Shown: positions 35,907 to 45,087 of the stretch, piece after piece
Layout: every line of letters begins with the position of its first letter
Numbering within the stretch: position 1 is the stretch's first letter
From: Friedmanniella luteola
Lineage (GTDB): Bacteria; Actinomycetota; Actinomycetes; Propionibacteriales; Propionibacteriaceae
DNA length: 64,000 nucleotides
NCBI RefSeq assembly: GCF_900105065.1
Contig: NZ_LT629749.1
Span: forward strand, 2,914,001-2,978,000
Reading direction: 5' to 3'
Position numbers and translations under genes: made by a program
Notes under the pieces: generated by a model
The model's input: only the letters and a program-made list of their open reading frames with translations
Told to the model about the DNA's origin: nothing
Databases searched by the model: none

Positions 35907-37967
35907 ATGCAAGATGGACGAGGAACAACAAAAAAGGTGGCTCAGCCGCCAGGTCTGAGGCTGCAGCCACGGGGCCGCCGCGCCAGCCGCGGCGTGAGCT
36001 TGCTGGTGGTGGGTGCGCTCAGCGTCACCGGACTCGCCGCTCTGACTACAGGTTTGGCTGCCGGCGCCGTACCAGTTGCGCCCGACAACCTCCTGGTCTT
36101 TCCCAACCGCGACTTCATCACGGTCGAGGGCTACCAGAACCACGCCGGCGAGAAGGCCACCGTCGAGCTGGTCCGGGCGGGCAAGGTCGTCGGCTCCGCA
36201 ATCGGCACGATCTCGGGTGGCGACGTCGCCTTCGAGGTCAACCACCCCGGCGGCATCTGCTGGGGTGCGGGCACCGGACTCGCCGTAACGCCCGACGTCC
36301 AGCCGGGCGATGTCGCGAAGCTCACCCTGGCCGACGGCACCTCCGACGACATGACGGTGCAATCGGCGACGGTGACAGCGGATGCGACCCTGAGCGGGCC
36401 CACGCTCAGCACCCTGACGGTGAATGGAACCCTGGGTTCCGAGGTCAACCCCGACTTCACCGAACAGCGAATCATCAACCCCGACCTGGTGGGCACCACG
36501 GTCGGCAAGCGGGACATCCGCGCGGTCCCTGGACCCCTCACCCCGGCACCCCGGGGCGGCTACGCCTCAAGCCTCACGTTCGGTGCGGGCACCTTCACCG
36601 CGACCTATGAGTTCGAGGACCCGGCCGTGGCCAAGATCGCCTCCGAGGCCAGCCTCGGGGAACGGGCCATGTCCTGGCAGGTCCTGGACCCGGCCGGTAA
36701 CCGGGAGGGGGTCACGATCGCCGAGTTCGGCGAACTCGGCGGCCCGGGTATGGGCGGCTGCCCCGCCGGCCCCGCCGACCAGGCTGCGCCCGCCGGAAGC
36801 TTCTCCGTCGTCCGCTCGGCGACTGACAAGTCCCAGGTCGCCGTCAGCTGGACCCCGACCACCGCAGTTCCCGGAGCAGCCCCGGTGACCGGCTACAACA
36901 TCGACGCCATCGCCCCGGCCAACGGCGGGGGGGTCTCTATTGGTGTCGTCGCACGCACGACCGCCACGGCCACCAAGACGACTCTGACCGTCGACCCGGC
37001 CGTGGCCAACTACACCTACGAGGTCCGCTCGATCGCTGGACCGCGGATCAGCGAACCGTTCACAGCGGTGGCCACCCCAGCGCCGGGCGATCAGGTCGCG
37101 CCCAAGCTCACTATCACCCCGGCACCCAACGCGGACCCCAACATCTCCGTGACAGCCGACAAGGTGACCCTGTCGAGCGAGACCGGCTCCGACATCTACT
37201 TCACGACAGACGGCTCGGCCGCTGTAACCGGCGGCCTGCCCAGTGACAGCGCCAAGCTGTACACGACAGCGATCCCGATCACCAAGGACCTGACCGAGGT
37301 CCATGCCGTCGCCTTCGACCGGGCCGGGAACTTCGACGCCAAGTTCGGCACCTACTCCCCGGCCCCCGCCACCGCACTCGACCCACCGGCGAACCTGACC
37401 GCTGTCGCCGGTGAGGCGTCAGCCACCCTCACCTGGGGTGCGGTCACCGGAGCCACGTCATACCAGGTGACCGTCAGCCCGACACCCGCGGCCGGGCAAC
37501 CAGCCAGCCTCACCGCGCGAAACCTCAAGGTCACGGGCCTCACCGCTGGCACGCCCTACTCCTTTACCGTCACCGCCAGTGACGGGACCCGGACCAGCGT
37601 GGCCTCGAACACCGCGACCGCAACCCCGGTCCCGGTCACCGCCAAGGTGGCGTTCACCACTGGCAAGTGGAAGAACGGTGACACCACCATCAACGGCACG
37701 ACCGACACGGCCCCGAACGCCGGCACCATCCGGTTCTACAAGGCCACCGCCGACGGCAAGGCCGACACCACCAGCCCCTACGGCGGCACCCTCGGCCAGG
37801 TACTAACCGCGGCCGTCGCTCCGGCCACCGGGTCAACGTTCGGCGGCCGCTACCGCACTACAGCCCTGACGGGCACCGTTAACCCCGGCAAGCTGGTCGC
37901 TGTCCTCTCCGACAGCACGAACAAGGTGTTGGGCGCCAGCGCCCCCTTCACCCTGCCCACCGGCTAG
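35907..37967 (+). CDS. Large secreted protein with FN3-like domain
   Basis: 686 residues from ATG 35907; the upstream open frame to 35811 lacks support. A signal peptide (RASRGVSLLVVGALSVTGLA... to AAGAVPVAP) leads to a beta-rich exoprotein. Around residues 490-580 DPPANLTAVAGEASATLTWG with YQVTVSPTPAAGQPASLTAR and VTGLTAGTPYSFTVTASDGT is a fibronectin type III domain. An earlier segment (residues 260-350, SWTPTTAVPGAAPVTGYNID) is a second diverged FN3 copy, and SSETGSDIYFTTDGSA resembles a chitobiase-like C-terminal repeat. Possibly a surface adhesin or carbohydrate-binding protein. It ends in a strong terminator. Confidence 0.85.
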   Translation: MQDGRGTTKKVAQPPGLRLQPRGRRASRGVSLLVVGALSVTGLAALTTGLAAGAVPVAPDNLLVFPNRDFITVEGYQNHAGEKATVELVRAGKVVGSAIGTISGGDVAFEVNHPGGICWGAGTGLAVTPDVQPGDVAKLTLADGTSDDMTVQSATVTADATLSGPTLSTLTVNGTLGSEVNPDFTEQRIINPDLVGTTVGKRDIRAVPGPLTPAPRGGYASSLTFGAGTFTATYEFEDPAVAKIASEASLGERAMSWQVLDPAGNREGVTIAEFGELGGPGMGGCPAGPADQAAPAGSFSVVRSATDKSQVAVSWTPTTAVPGAAPVTGYNIDAIAPANGGGVSIGVVARTTATATKTTLTVDPAVANYTYEVRSIAGPRISEPFTAVATPAPGDQVAPKLTITPAPNADPNISVTADKVTLSSETGSDIYFTTDGSAAVTGGLPSDSAKLYTTAIPITKDLTEVHAVAFDRAGNFDAKFGTYSPAPATALDPPANLTAVAGEASATLTWGAVTGATSYQVTVSPTPAAGQPASLTARNLKVTGLTAGTPYSFTVTASDGTRTSVASNTATATPVPVTAKVAFTTGKWKNGDTTINGTTDTAPNAGTIRFYKATADGKADTTSPYGGTLGQVLTAAVAPATGSTFGGRYRTTALTGTVNPGKLVAVLSDSTNKVLGASAPFTLPTG

Positions 37968-37981
37968 CGGGACGGCACCAG

Positions 37982-38013
37982 GAAGGGGCGGGCTCGACCG
38001 AGCTCGCCCCTTC
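37982..38013 (+). terminator. Hairpin terminator after the FN3-like gene
   Basis: Arms GAAGGGGCGGGCTCG and CGAGCTCGCCCCTTC with a tiny loop pair with one mismatch, 15 bp after the stop. A strong GC hairpin without a long T tract, common in high-GC genomes. Confidence 0.8.
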
Positions 38014-38121
38014 ACATCTGATCTTCTTCCCGAGTAAGGAACCACATCACGCCGTGCGACCGGCTCGCCGGCGCTAGCTGGTCCACTACCGGTCGCGCAT
38101 CGGCTTGCCGGAGCCCCTTGG

Positions 38122-38331
38122 CTACGCGGGCGGTTCCTCATCCTCTCCGTTGACTGGCGTGAGGGCGGCGATGGGAGGCTGCTCAGGCTGGCTAATTCGA
38201 TGCCGGCTGCCCGCAACGAGGCGGACGTCGCTGTATAGGGTGCGCTCCAAGTGGGTGAGCAGCGCGACGAGCCCACTGATCGCCACGAAGATGGCGAGGG
38301 CCACTTCGACGAACTCGTCTAGGTCGTTCAT
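38122..38331 (-). CDS. Small single-pass membrane protein, 69 residues
   Basis: ATG 38331 follows AGGAG by 9 nt. One hydrophobic helix, VEVALAIFVAISGLVALLTHL, is preceded by an acidic N-terminus (MNDLDEF), and the tail is polar and acidic (NGEDEEPPA). It lies divergently from the ChrB_N operon, about 85 bp apart. No family recognised. The ribosome binding site and membrane segment support it. Confidence 0.65.
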   Translation of the reverse strand: MNDLDEFVEVALAIFVAISGLVALLTHLERTLYSDVRLVAGSRHRISQPEQPPIAALTPVNGEDEEPPA

Positions 38332-38416
38332 GCCCTGATGCTCCTGGAGTCGAGGGGCCAGCCCGGCCCGAGATGCTTGCTGTCGCGAGCGTAACATCCG
38401 CTGCTACCTTCGTTAC

Positions 38417-39007
38417 ATGAACCAGGACGGCGGTAAGTGGGTGCTGCTCAGTGTCAGCACCAGCAAAGACGCGTCGTTGCGGGTCTTCGCCTGGCGGCGG
38501 CTGCGCAAGCTGGGGGCGGTGTACTTCCATCAGTCCGTCTGCCTGCTGCCGGACCTGCCCAGGGTCCGGGAGGCACTCGCGCCGGTGACCGCGCGGATCC
38601 GCGGCCAGGGAGGGCGCGTGCGTACCCTCACGATCACCGTGCCCGCCGACGAGCACGACGCCTTGGTGGCTGAGCAGCGCGACGACCGGAACGAGGAGTA
38701 CGCCGAGGTGGTCGAACGGGTACCGCAGTTCCTCGAGGAGATCGTGATGGAAACGGCCCGGGGACGGGCCACCTACGCCGAGGTGGAGGAGTCTGGAGCG
38801 GACCTCGAACGGTTCGCGAAGTGGCTGGCCAGCATCGCTGACCGTGACTACTTCCAAGCGGGTCGAGGCGCCGACGCGCGGGCAGCGGTGCAGCAGTGCC
38901 GCGAGGCACTGGCCGCGTTCGAGGGGGCCGCGCTCGCTGCCGACACGGTCGCCGACAACAGCAGTGAAAGCGTGGTGCAGCTCCGAGTGGTTGAGGACCA
39001 GCTGTGA
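38417..39007 (+). CDS. ChrB N-terminal-domain protein
   Basis: 196 residues. MNQDGGKWVLLSVSTSKDAS with WRRLRKLGAVYFHQSVCLLP matches the N-terminal domain of ChrB-like proteins, a chromate-resistance regulator/ferritin-like group; the C-terminal oxidase-type part of full ChrB is not present. Residues 95-180 are a charged helical region. The stop overlaps the GTG of the next gene (GTGA), which argues for translational coupling in a three-gene operon with DUF1232 and DedA proteins. No chromate transporter ChrA is in the window, so chromate is only a suggestion. Confidence 0.8.
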   Translation: MNQDGGKWVLLSVSTSKDASLRVFAWRRLRKLGAVYFHQSVCLLPDLPRVREALAPVTARIRGQGGRVRTLTITVPADEHDALVAEQRDDRNEEYAEVVERVPQFLEEIVMETARGRATYAEVEESGADLERFAKWLASIADRDYFQAGRGADARAAVQQCREALAAFEGAALAADTVADNSSESVVQLRVVEDQL

Positions 39008-39531
39008 CCGGCCACCCCTGGCTGGACCTCGGTCTCGGAGCCGCCGTCGCGCTCGCTCTCAGCTGGCTCCTCTTGGTTATCGCTCTTGCTGTCGGCCGAC
39101 CTCAGGGCAAGCTGTTGAGTGAGTCGCTGCGGCTTCTACCCGACCTTCTTCGCCTGCTCAGACGGTTGGCTGCTGATCGGGCGCAGCCGACCGGCGTGCG
39201 TGTCCGGCTCGGCCTGCTGCTGGTCTACCTGGCCATGCCGATCGACTTGATCCCTGACTTCATTCCCGTCCTCGGCTACGCCGATGACGCGATCATCGTG
39301 ACGATGACGCTTCGAAGCGTCGCCCGACGCACAGGAGTAGGCGAGCTGCACCGCCACTGGCCCGGCACCGAGGACGGGTTCCACGCCTTGTGCCGGCTCG
39401 TCGGCCTCAGTCCCGACGGTCCGAGCCACACGAAGGGGCGCCATGTCGCCCCGACGCAGGCGGACCCAGGATCAGCCGCGAACCCAGCAGCTGTGGCGAC
39501 TCGACGCGATGCGGGCGAAAACCGGTGCTGA
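39004..39531 (+). CDS. DUF1232 (YkvA-type) membrane-associated protein
   Basis: 175 residues from GTG 39004, overlapping the previous stop by 4 bp. One N-terminal membrane helix (AVALALSWLLLVIALAVG), then a DUF1232 core LVYLAMPIDLIPDFIPVLGY with the PIDLIPDFIP motif and ADDAIIVTM. The C-terminal 45 residues are disordered. DUF1232 proteins have an unknown role. The stop overlaps the start of the DedA gene. Confidence 0.85.
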   Translation: MTGHPWLDLGLGAAVALALSWLLLVIALAVGRPQGKLLSESLRLLPDLLRLLRRLAADRAQPTGVRVRLGLLLVYLAMPIDLIPDFIPVLGYADDAIIVTMTLRSVARRTGVGELHRHWPGTEDGFHALCRLVGLSPDGPSHTKGRHVAPTQADPGSAANPAAVATRRDAGENRC

Positions 39532-40169
39532 CGCTGGAACTCACCGGGATCACAGGATGGGCAGCGGACCTGATGGACAGGATCGGAGCCTGGGGCGTCG
39601 GGCTCTTCACCCTGCTAGAGACCGTCTTCCCGCCCATCCCCAGCGAAGTCATCCTGCCGCTCGCCGGCTTCTTGTCCCAGCAGGGCCGCATGAACATCAT
39701 CGCCGCCATCATTGCCAGCACCCTGGGCGCCTACCTCGGCGCGCTGCTGCTCTACTCACTCGGCGCCGCTGTAGGCCTCGACCGGTCAGTACGGATACTC
39801 GCCAAGCTGCCGCTGGTTGACCGTCAAGACTTCGACCGCGGCACCAAGTGGTTCTCCCGCCACGGAAGAGCATCGATCTTCTTCGGGCGCCTGATTCCCG
39901 GGGTCCGCAGCGTCATCTCCCTGCCGGCCGGGGCGCAGCGAATGAACCTGGCTGTGTTCAGCGCTTCCACCATCGCCGGTAGCGGACTCTGGAACACGTT
40001 GCTCATCACCCTCGGCGCCGCCCTAGGCACCCAGTACGAGCTCGTCGACCGCTACTCCGTCTACCTCAACTACGCAGTCTACGCCGCAATCGCCGGCCTG
40101 CTCGTCTGGCTGATCGCACGTCGAATCCGACAAAGGACCGGCCAACAGCAGAACGGAAGTGACCGCTGA
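39525..40169 (+). CDS. DedA-family membrane protein
   Basis: 214 residues from GTG 39525, overlapping the preceding stop by 7 bp; upstream in-frame extension is out of place with the operon. LLETVFPPIPSEVILPLAGF is the DedA signature (ETxFPPIPSE with the membrane re-entrant loop), and FFGRLIPGVRSVISLPAGAQ is the conserved second motif. Five membrane segments are visible and a basic C-tail. DedA proteins are membrane lipid carriers that support envelope stress tolerance. Last gene of the ChrB_N/DUF1232/DedA operon. Confidence 0.93.
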   Translation: MLTLELTGITGWAADLMDRIGAWGVGLFTLLETVFPPIPSEVILPLAGFLSQQGRMNIIAAIIASTLGAYLGALLLYSLGAAVGLDRSVRILAKLPLVDRQDFDRGTKWFSRHGRASIFFGRLIPGVRSVISLPAGAQRMNLAVFSASTIAGSGLWNTLLITLGAALGTQYELVDRYSVYLNYAVYAAIAGLLVWLIARRIRQRTGQQQNGSDR

Positions 40170-40317
40170 TGTCAGCACCCTCGGTGAACAAGCCCCTCAT
40201 CGCGTTTCGGCGAGGACACGGACCACAGCCAGGCTGAGCGCGGAAGCGCCCGGACCAGTAAGAAGAGTTCTCACCGGTTCATCGTTTCTTCATGATGGTC
40301 GACCTAGCGTCCGGGAC

Positions 40318-41277
40318 ATGAGTGAACTCCTGGCCGTGCAGGCCGAAGGTCTGACGAAGCGGTACGGCGCCCTGACCGCCGTCGACGGCATCTCCATGCG
40401 CGTCGCCCAAGGCGAGGTGTACGGGGTGCTCGGCCCGAACGGGGCCGGGAAGACGACCTTCCTGCGGATGTTGTTCGGGTTGATCCGCCCCGACGCGGGC
40501 CAGCTCGAGGTCTTCGGCCGGACCTGGGCGGAGCACGGGACGGCCGCCCTCGACGGCGTGGCCGGATTCATCGAGAGCCCCCGCTTCTATCCCTACCTCA
40601 GCGGCCGACGGAACCTTCAGCTGCTGGCCGGTCTGGACGGCGGCTCCGGAGCCGACCGGATCGAGGAGGTCCTCGAGGTGGTCGACCTCACCGGCAGGGA
40701 GGGCGACAAGGTCGCCGGCTACTCCTTCGGGATGCGGCAGCGGCTCGGCGTCGCCGCCTCTCTGCTGCGAGACCCACGGCTGCTGGTGCTGGACGAACCG
40801 GCCAACGGGTTGGACCCGGCCGGGATCCGGGACATGCGAGCGCTGGTGAAGCGGCTCGCGGCGTCCGGTCTGACGGTGTTGCTAAGCAGCCACGACATGG
40901 ACGAGGTCGAGGAGATATGCGACAACGTCACGATCATGAAGCGCGGGTCAGTGGCCTACCACGGGACGATCGCCGACCTGCGCCGGCAGGCGCCTCCCCA
41001 GGCCCACCTGCTCCGCACCAACGACGACACCGCCGCGCTCGCCCTGGCCGGGCGGGCGGATGTCAGTGTCAGCGCCGCTGACGGCCAGCTGGCGGTACAT
41101 GGCCAGCAGACGGCGATCGACGCCTACGTCGCTGACGTCGTCGGGTCCGGGCTGGCCATCCGCAGCCTCACCCTCGGCGAGGCACCCCTGGAATCGCTGT
41201 TCTTCATGCTCACCGAATCCGCCCCCGCGACCACCGCCACACCGGCCCACACCGACCTCGAGGAGGCGACCCGATGA
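40318..41277 (+). CDS. ABC transporter ATPase (ABC-2 type exporter)
   Basis: 319 residues from ATG 40318; the open frame upstream to 40159 is not needed. Walker A GPNGAGKTT (residues 38-46), Q-loop FIESPRFYPY, signature YSFGMRQRLG, Walker B LLVLDEP with D-loop ANGLDPAG, and switch histidine SSHDMDE. The C-terminal 90 residues are a regulatory extension (SLTLGEAPLESLFFMLTE). This is the bacitracin/antibiotic-export class (BcrA-like). The stop overlaps the permease ATG (ATGA), and a two-component system lies in the same operon. Confidence 0.95.
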   Translation: MSELLAVQAEGLTKRYGALTAVDGISMRVAQGEVYGVLGPNGAGKTTFLRMLFGLIRPDAGQLEVFGRTWAEHGTAALDGVAGFIESPRFYPYLSGRRNLQLLAGLDGGSGADRIEEVLEVVDLTGREGDKVAGYSFGMRQRLGVAASLLRDPRLLVLDEPANGLDPAGIRDMRALVKRLAASGLTVLLSSHDMDEVEEICDNVTIMKRGSVAYHGTIADLRRQAPPQAHLLRTNDDTAALALAGRADVSVSAADGQLAVHGQQTAIDAYVADVVGSGLAIRSLTLGEAPLESLFFMLTESAPATTATPAHTDLEEATR

Positions 41278-42164
41278 CCACCACCGCCACGGAGCCCAGC
41301 ACCGCGAACCCCGACTCAAGCCGTCCTCGTCGCGTCGCAGCCAAGCTGCAGCGCGCCGGGACCCGGACTGCCTACCACTGGGAACTCGTCAAGCTCGCCG
41401 CCCTGATCCGGGTCCGCGCCATGATCATCGGCTGCCTGATCGCGCCGCCGATCATCGTGTTGATCCTGCGCGGCCAACGACCTCCCGCCGACACGCTCTA
41501 CGGCAAGCTGATCCACCTCAGCGGCTTCGCGGTCCCACTCCTGCTGCTGGGCTTCATCAGCCAGTGGGTCCTCCCGCTGCTGACCAGCCTGGTGGCGGGC
41601 GACATCTTCGCCAGTGAAGACCAACAAGGGACCTGGAAGACCATTCTCACCCGATCGGTCAGCCGTGCCCAGATCTTCCGAGCCAAGACACTCGCGGCGC
41701 TCACCTTCGCCGCCGTGGCCTACTCGGCCCTCGCGGTGTCCGCCATCGCCTCCGGCGTCCTGCTCGTCGGCCGGCAGCCGCTGACGGGCCTGACCGGGCA
41801 GACCATCACGCCATCGACCGCACTCGGACTCGTCATCGCCGCATGGGCAGCCGCATTCCCAGTGCTCATCGGCTTCACCGCCCTGTCCATCCTGCTGTCG
41901 GTCCGCACCCGCAACCCCGCACTCGGGGTCGTCGGGCCCGTGGTGCTCGGTCTGGCGATGAGCCTGCTCGGCTCGGTCGGAGGGATCGGCCTGCTCCGAC
42001 GCCTCCTGCTCACGACCCCGCTCGACGCCTGGCACGGACTGCTCACCGCCACACCGTTCTACGGACCCCTCGTCCAAGGGCTCGCGGTCTGCGCAGCCTG
42101 GACCGCCCTCTGCCTCGTCCTGGCCTACCGCTCGCTGCGCAACCGCGACCTCACCGAAGGATGA
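41274..42164 (+). CDS. ABC-2 type permease
   Basis: 296 residues from ATG 41274 (ATGA overlap with the ATPase). Six hydrophobic segments, including MIIGCLIAPPIIVLIL, LLLLGFISQWVLPLLTSLVA and TALGLVIAAWAAAFPVLIGF, plus a GTWKTILTRSVSRAQIFRAK loop that is typical of the ABC-2 permease family (the coupling helix that meets the ATPase). It partners the ATPase at 40318. Substrate not determinable; such pairs often export antimicrobial peptides or lipids. Confidence 0.92.
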   Translation: MTTTATEPSTANPDSSRPRRVAAKLQRAGTRTAYHWELVKLAALIRVRAMIIGCLIAPPIIVLILRGQRPPADTLYGKLIHLSGFAVPLLLLGFISQWVLPLLTSLVAGDIFASEDQQGTWKTILTRSVSRAQIFRAKTLAALTFAAVAYSALAVSAIASGVLLVGRQPLTGLTGQTITPSTALGLVIAAWAAAFPVLIGFTALSILLSVRTRNPALGVVGPVVLGLAMSLLGSVGGIGLLRRLLLTTPLDAWHGLLTATPFYGPLVQGLAVCAAWTALCLVLAYRSLRNRDLTEG

Positions 42165-42664
42165 CCATGTCCAGCACCACCACGGCCCGCCGATGGGCCA
42201 CCCCTCGACCCGCCACGCTGTTCCGAGCCGCCATAGCCCTCGTCGCCGCGCTAGCCGTCGCTCTGGCCTTGGTCATGCTCGGCAAGCCCGAGATCACCAA
42301 GACCCGCGTCGAGAACTCGCTCAACCCCGCCTTCAGCAACCTCTACATCCAGCAGCAGCAGATCCTGGGCCACCCCGGCATCAGCCCCGCTTCCATGAAG
42401 ACCACCAGCACCTGCGACCGCGGCGGCGCGAACGTGCCCGACGTCGGCGCCGGACCCGACTGGCTCTGCCTCGTCAACTTCGTCGACAGCACCGGCACTC
42501 TGCAGGAAGAGGCGAAGTTCGAGCTGCAGGTTCACGCCAACAGCTGCTACACCGCAGGCGCCCCCGCCAAGCTCCTCGGCAGCTTCACCATCACCGACAC
42601 GAACGGCCGCGAGGTCCCCAACCCGGTCAACGCCTTCGACGTCTGCTTCGACCCCGACGCCTGA
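42161..42664 (+). CDS. Membrane-anchored or secreted protein of the ABC operon
   Basis: 167 residues from ATG 42161, ATGA overlap with the permease stop. N-terminal basic run (TARRWATPRPATLFRAA) and one signal-anchor helix (IALVAALAVALALVMLG), then an extracellular domain with four cysteines (TSTCDRGG, DWLCLVNF, NSCYTAG, FDVCFDPDA), probably two disulfides. The family is not recognised. Its place between transporter and sensor suggests an extracytoplasmic partner, for example a sensor for the histidine kinase. Confidence 0.8.
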   Translation: MTMSSTTTARRWATPRPATLFRAAIALVAALAVALALVMLGKPEITKTRVENSLNPAFSNLYIQQQQILGHPGISPASMKTTSTCDRGGANVPDVGAGPDWLCLVNFVDSTGTLQEEAKFELQVHANSCYTAGAPAKLLGSFTITDTNGREVPNPVNAFDVCFDPDA

Positions 42665-42735
42665 CCGTGCTGAATGCAGGCCGTCGAGCGGTCCCGCCCG
42701 TTACGGTCGTGGCCCGAGAGGAGGTCGGCACCCCG

Positions 42736-43419
42736 ATGAAGATCCTGCTGGCTGAGGACGACATCCGGCTCGCCGACCTGCTCGAGCAGGCCTTCGTCGA
42801 GGCGGGCTGGCAGGTCGAGACCCACCACGACGGCCCCTCCGCCTACGAGGCCGCCCTCACCGGCCGCGACCACGACGTGTTGCTGCTCGACTGGATGCTG
42901 CCCGGCCTCGACGGAGCCACCATCAGCCGGCGGCTCCGCGAGTACGGGATTCGCACCCCGATCCTGATGCTGACCGCTCGCACCAGCCTCAGTGACCGGG
43001 TGGACGGACTGAACGCCGGCGCCGACGACTACCTCGCGAAGCCCTTCGAGCTCGAGGAGCTGCTGGCCCGGATCCGGGCCCTGCACCGCCGCGCGCACCT
43101 CGACGACACCGAGCAGCCGTTGCAGGTTGGCGACCTCGCGCTCGATCCGTTGTCCCGCCGGGTCACCCGGGCCGGCCAGGAGATCGAGCTGTCGGCCCGC
43201 GAGTTCGCCATCCTGCAGCTGCTGCTGGAACGAGCCGGCCAGGTCGTCAGCCGCTACACCATCCTCGACGAGGTGTGGGACGGCGACACCGACCTACGCA
43301 GCAACGTCATCGACGTCCACGTCGCCAGCCTGCGCGCCAAGATCGACCGGCCCTTCGACACCAGCACCATCACCACCCGGCGAGGCGCCGGCTACCGCGT
43401 CGAACCGGACCCACGATGA
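42736..43419 (+). CDS. OmpR-family response regulator
   Basis: 227 residues from ATG 42736 with a GAGGAGG about 15 nt upstream; GTG 42667 is an alternative. Receiver domain: acidic pair in LAEDD, phospho-Asp in LLLDWMLPG, Thr in MLTART and Lys in LAKPFE. C-terminal winged helix (IELSAREFAILQLLLERAGQ, SNVIDVHVASLRAKID, RGAGYRVE). It is the transcriptional output of the adjacent kinase; ATGA overlap with it. Likely target is this operon. Confidence 0.95.
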   Translation: MKILLAEDDIRLADLLEQAFVEAGWQVETHHDGPSAYEAALTGRDHDVLLLDWMLPGLDGATISRRLREYGIRTPILMLTARTSLSDRVDGLNAGADDYLAKPFELEELLARIRALHRRAHLDDTEQPLQVGDLALDPLSRRVTRAGQEIELSAREFAILQLLLERAGQVVSRYTILDEVWDGDTDLRSNVIDVHVASLRAKIDRPFDTSTITTRRGAGYRVEPDPR

Positions 43420-44861
43420 CCGCGAGCAGACTGGCTCGGCTGCCCCTGCGAGTGCGACTGGTCGCCGGGTTCTCCGCCACCATGCTGCTGGTCCTGCTCG
43501 CCGCTGGCGGCTTCGTCTACTGGCGCGTCCACTTCGCCCTCGACCGACAGGTCAACGAGGACCTCACCGAGATCAGCACCCGGCTCACCCCACTCATCAC
43601 CGACACCGGTGCCTTCCGCACCGACGCCTCCGCCAGCGACCGCAGCGAGATCTACCAAGTCCTCGACGCACAAGGCCAGGTCCTCACCGCCAGCCCCACC
43701 GCCGGCCCGGAACCACTCCTCGATACCGCCGACGCACGCCAGGCCCTGACCGCTCCAGTGCGTCGCGACATCGGCGCCCTGCTCCCGATCAAGAACCACC
43801 CGCTCCGCGCCTACGGCGTCCCCCTGCCGAACACTGGCGGACCAGCAAAGGTGCTCGTGGTCGCCGTCCGGCGCGACCACCGCGACGAAGCATTGCTCGA
43901 GCTGTTGCTCCAGCTCGGCATCGCCGGCCTCGGCGCGCTCGTCCTCACCTCAGCCGTCGGCTACCTGCTGACACGATCCGCGCTACGTCCCGTGGAGCGC
44001 TACCGCGCTCAGGCCGACCAGATCGTCCACGGAGTCCCCGGCGTCCGGCTCGGGATTTCCGAGCAGCGCGACGACGAGGTCACCCGACTCGGCCGCACCC
44101 TCAACACCATGCTCGACGCCCTCGAAACCGCCCTCGAACGGGAACGCGACTTCGTCCGCGACGCCAGCCACGAGCTCCGCACCCCGCTCACCCTGCTCAC
44201 CACCCGCGTCCAGCTCGCGCTCCGCAGACCACGCACCGTCACCGAGCACGAAGAGATTCTGCGCGAGGTCCGGACGGACCTGGACCGGCTAACCCGACTG
44301 GCCGAGCAACTGCTCCGCGCCGAAACACCCGGCCCCGAGGCGGAGGGAACGGTCGACCTCACGCGAGTAGCCGAGCGGGCTGTGCACGAGCGCGCCCGCA
44401 CCCCGGAGCATGGTGAGCCATCGGACCTCGAACCGCGCCTCCACCTTGAGGCGCTCGCCCCTGTCGAGGTGGCTGTCGGGGAGGTTGAGCTCGGCCAGGT
44501 CGTCGGGAACCTGCTGGATAACGCCTTGCTCCACGGGGAACCACCGGTGCAGGTCAACGTCGACCGGGTTCAGGGGATCGGCCGGCTGCAGGTACAAGAC
44601 GCTGGTGCCGGCATGGACCCGAAGTTGCTCGCCACCGCAACTCGCAGATTCGCCCGAGCCACCGAGTCCCGATCACAGCCCGGATTCGGCCTCGGCCTCT
44701 CCGTCGTGGCGGCGGTCGTGGCACGCCGCGGAGGAGAACTGCGGCTCTGCTACGCCGGCCACCACGAGCTGTACGGCGCAGCCATGCCGCCACTGTGCCA
44801 GCACGGACCGGCGATGACCGTCACCGTCCTGCTACCCATAACGCACCTAGCAGACGGCTGA
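43416..44861 (+). CDS. Sensor histidine kinase
   Basis: 481 residues from ATG 43416, overlapping the regulator stop. Two membrane helices (ATMLLVLLAAGGFVYW and LLQLGIAGLGALVLTSAVGY) flank a short extracytoplasmic sensor loop. A HAMP region (YRAQADQIVHG) precedes the H-box RDASHELRTPLTLL with phospho-His, the N-box VGNLLDNALLHG, the G1 motif VQDAGAGM and G2 GFGLGLSVV. All kinase motifs are intact. It phosphorylates the regulator at 42736, and the module presumably controls the ABC exporter in the same operon. Confidence 0.95.
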   Translation: MTASRLARLPLRVRLVAGFSATMLLVLLAAGGFVYWRVHFALDRQVNEDLTEISTRLTPLITDTGAFRTDASASDRSEIYQVLDAQGQVLTASPTAGPEPLLDTADARQALTAPVRRDIGALLPIKNHPLRAYGVPLPNTGGPAKVLVVAVRRDHRDEALLELLLQLGIAGLGALVLTSAVGYLLTRSALRPVERYRAQADQIVHGVPGVRLGISEQRDDEVTRLGRTLNTMLDALETALERERDFVRDASHELRTPLTLLTTRVQLALRRPRTVTEHEEILREVRTDLDRLTRLAEQLLRAETPGPEAEGTVDLTRVAERAVHERARTPEHGEPSDLEPRLHLEALAPVEVAVGEVELGQVVGNLLDNALLHGEPPVQVNVDRVQGIGRLQVQDAGAGMDPKLLATATRRFARATESRSQPGFGLGLSVVAAVVARRGGELRLCYAGHHELYGAAMPPLCQHGPAMTVTVLLPITHLADG

Positions 44862-45087
44862 CCGATAGCCGCTGGGACAGCCGCAGCAATCAGCAGCGGT
44901 CACCACTTCCCACCGGCCCAGGGAACGGCTCCGGCCGCCGTTGCACTTCCCTCCGATGACACCGACGGGAAGCCCGCCAGCTGCTCACCAGACTTGCTCC
45001 GTGACCGTTGACCTTCGTCCGCCTCCCGCTGCTACAACGCGAAGCCTCGACCATGAACTGACTATCGGTCACGACCAGAGAGCGAAT

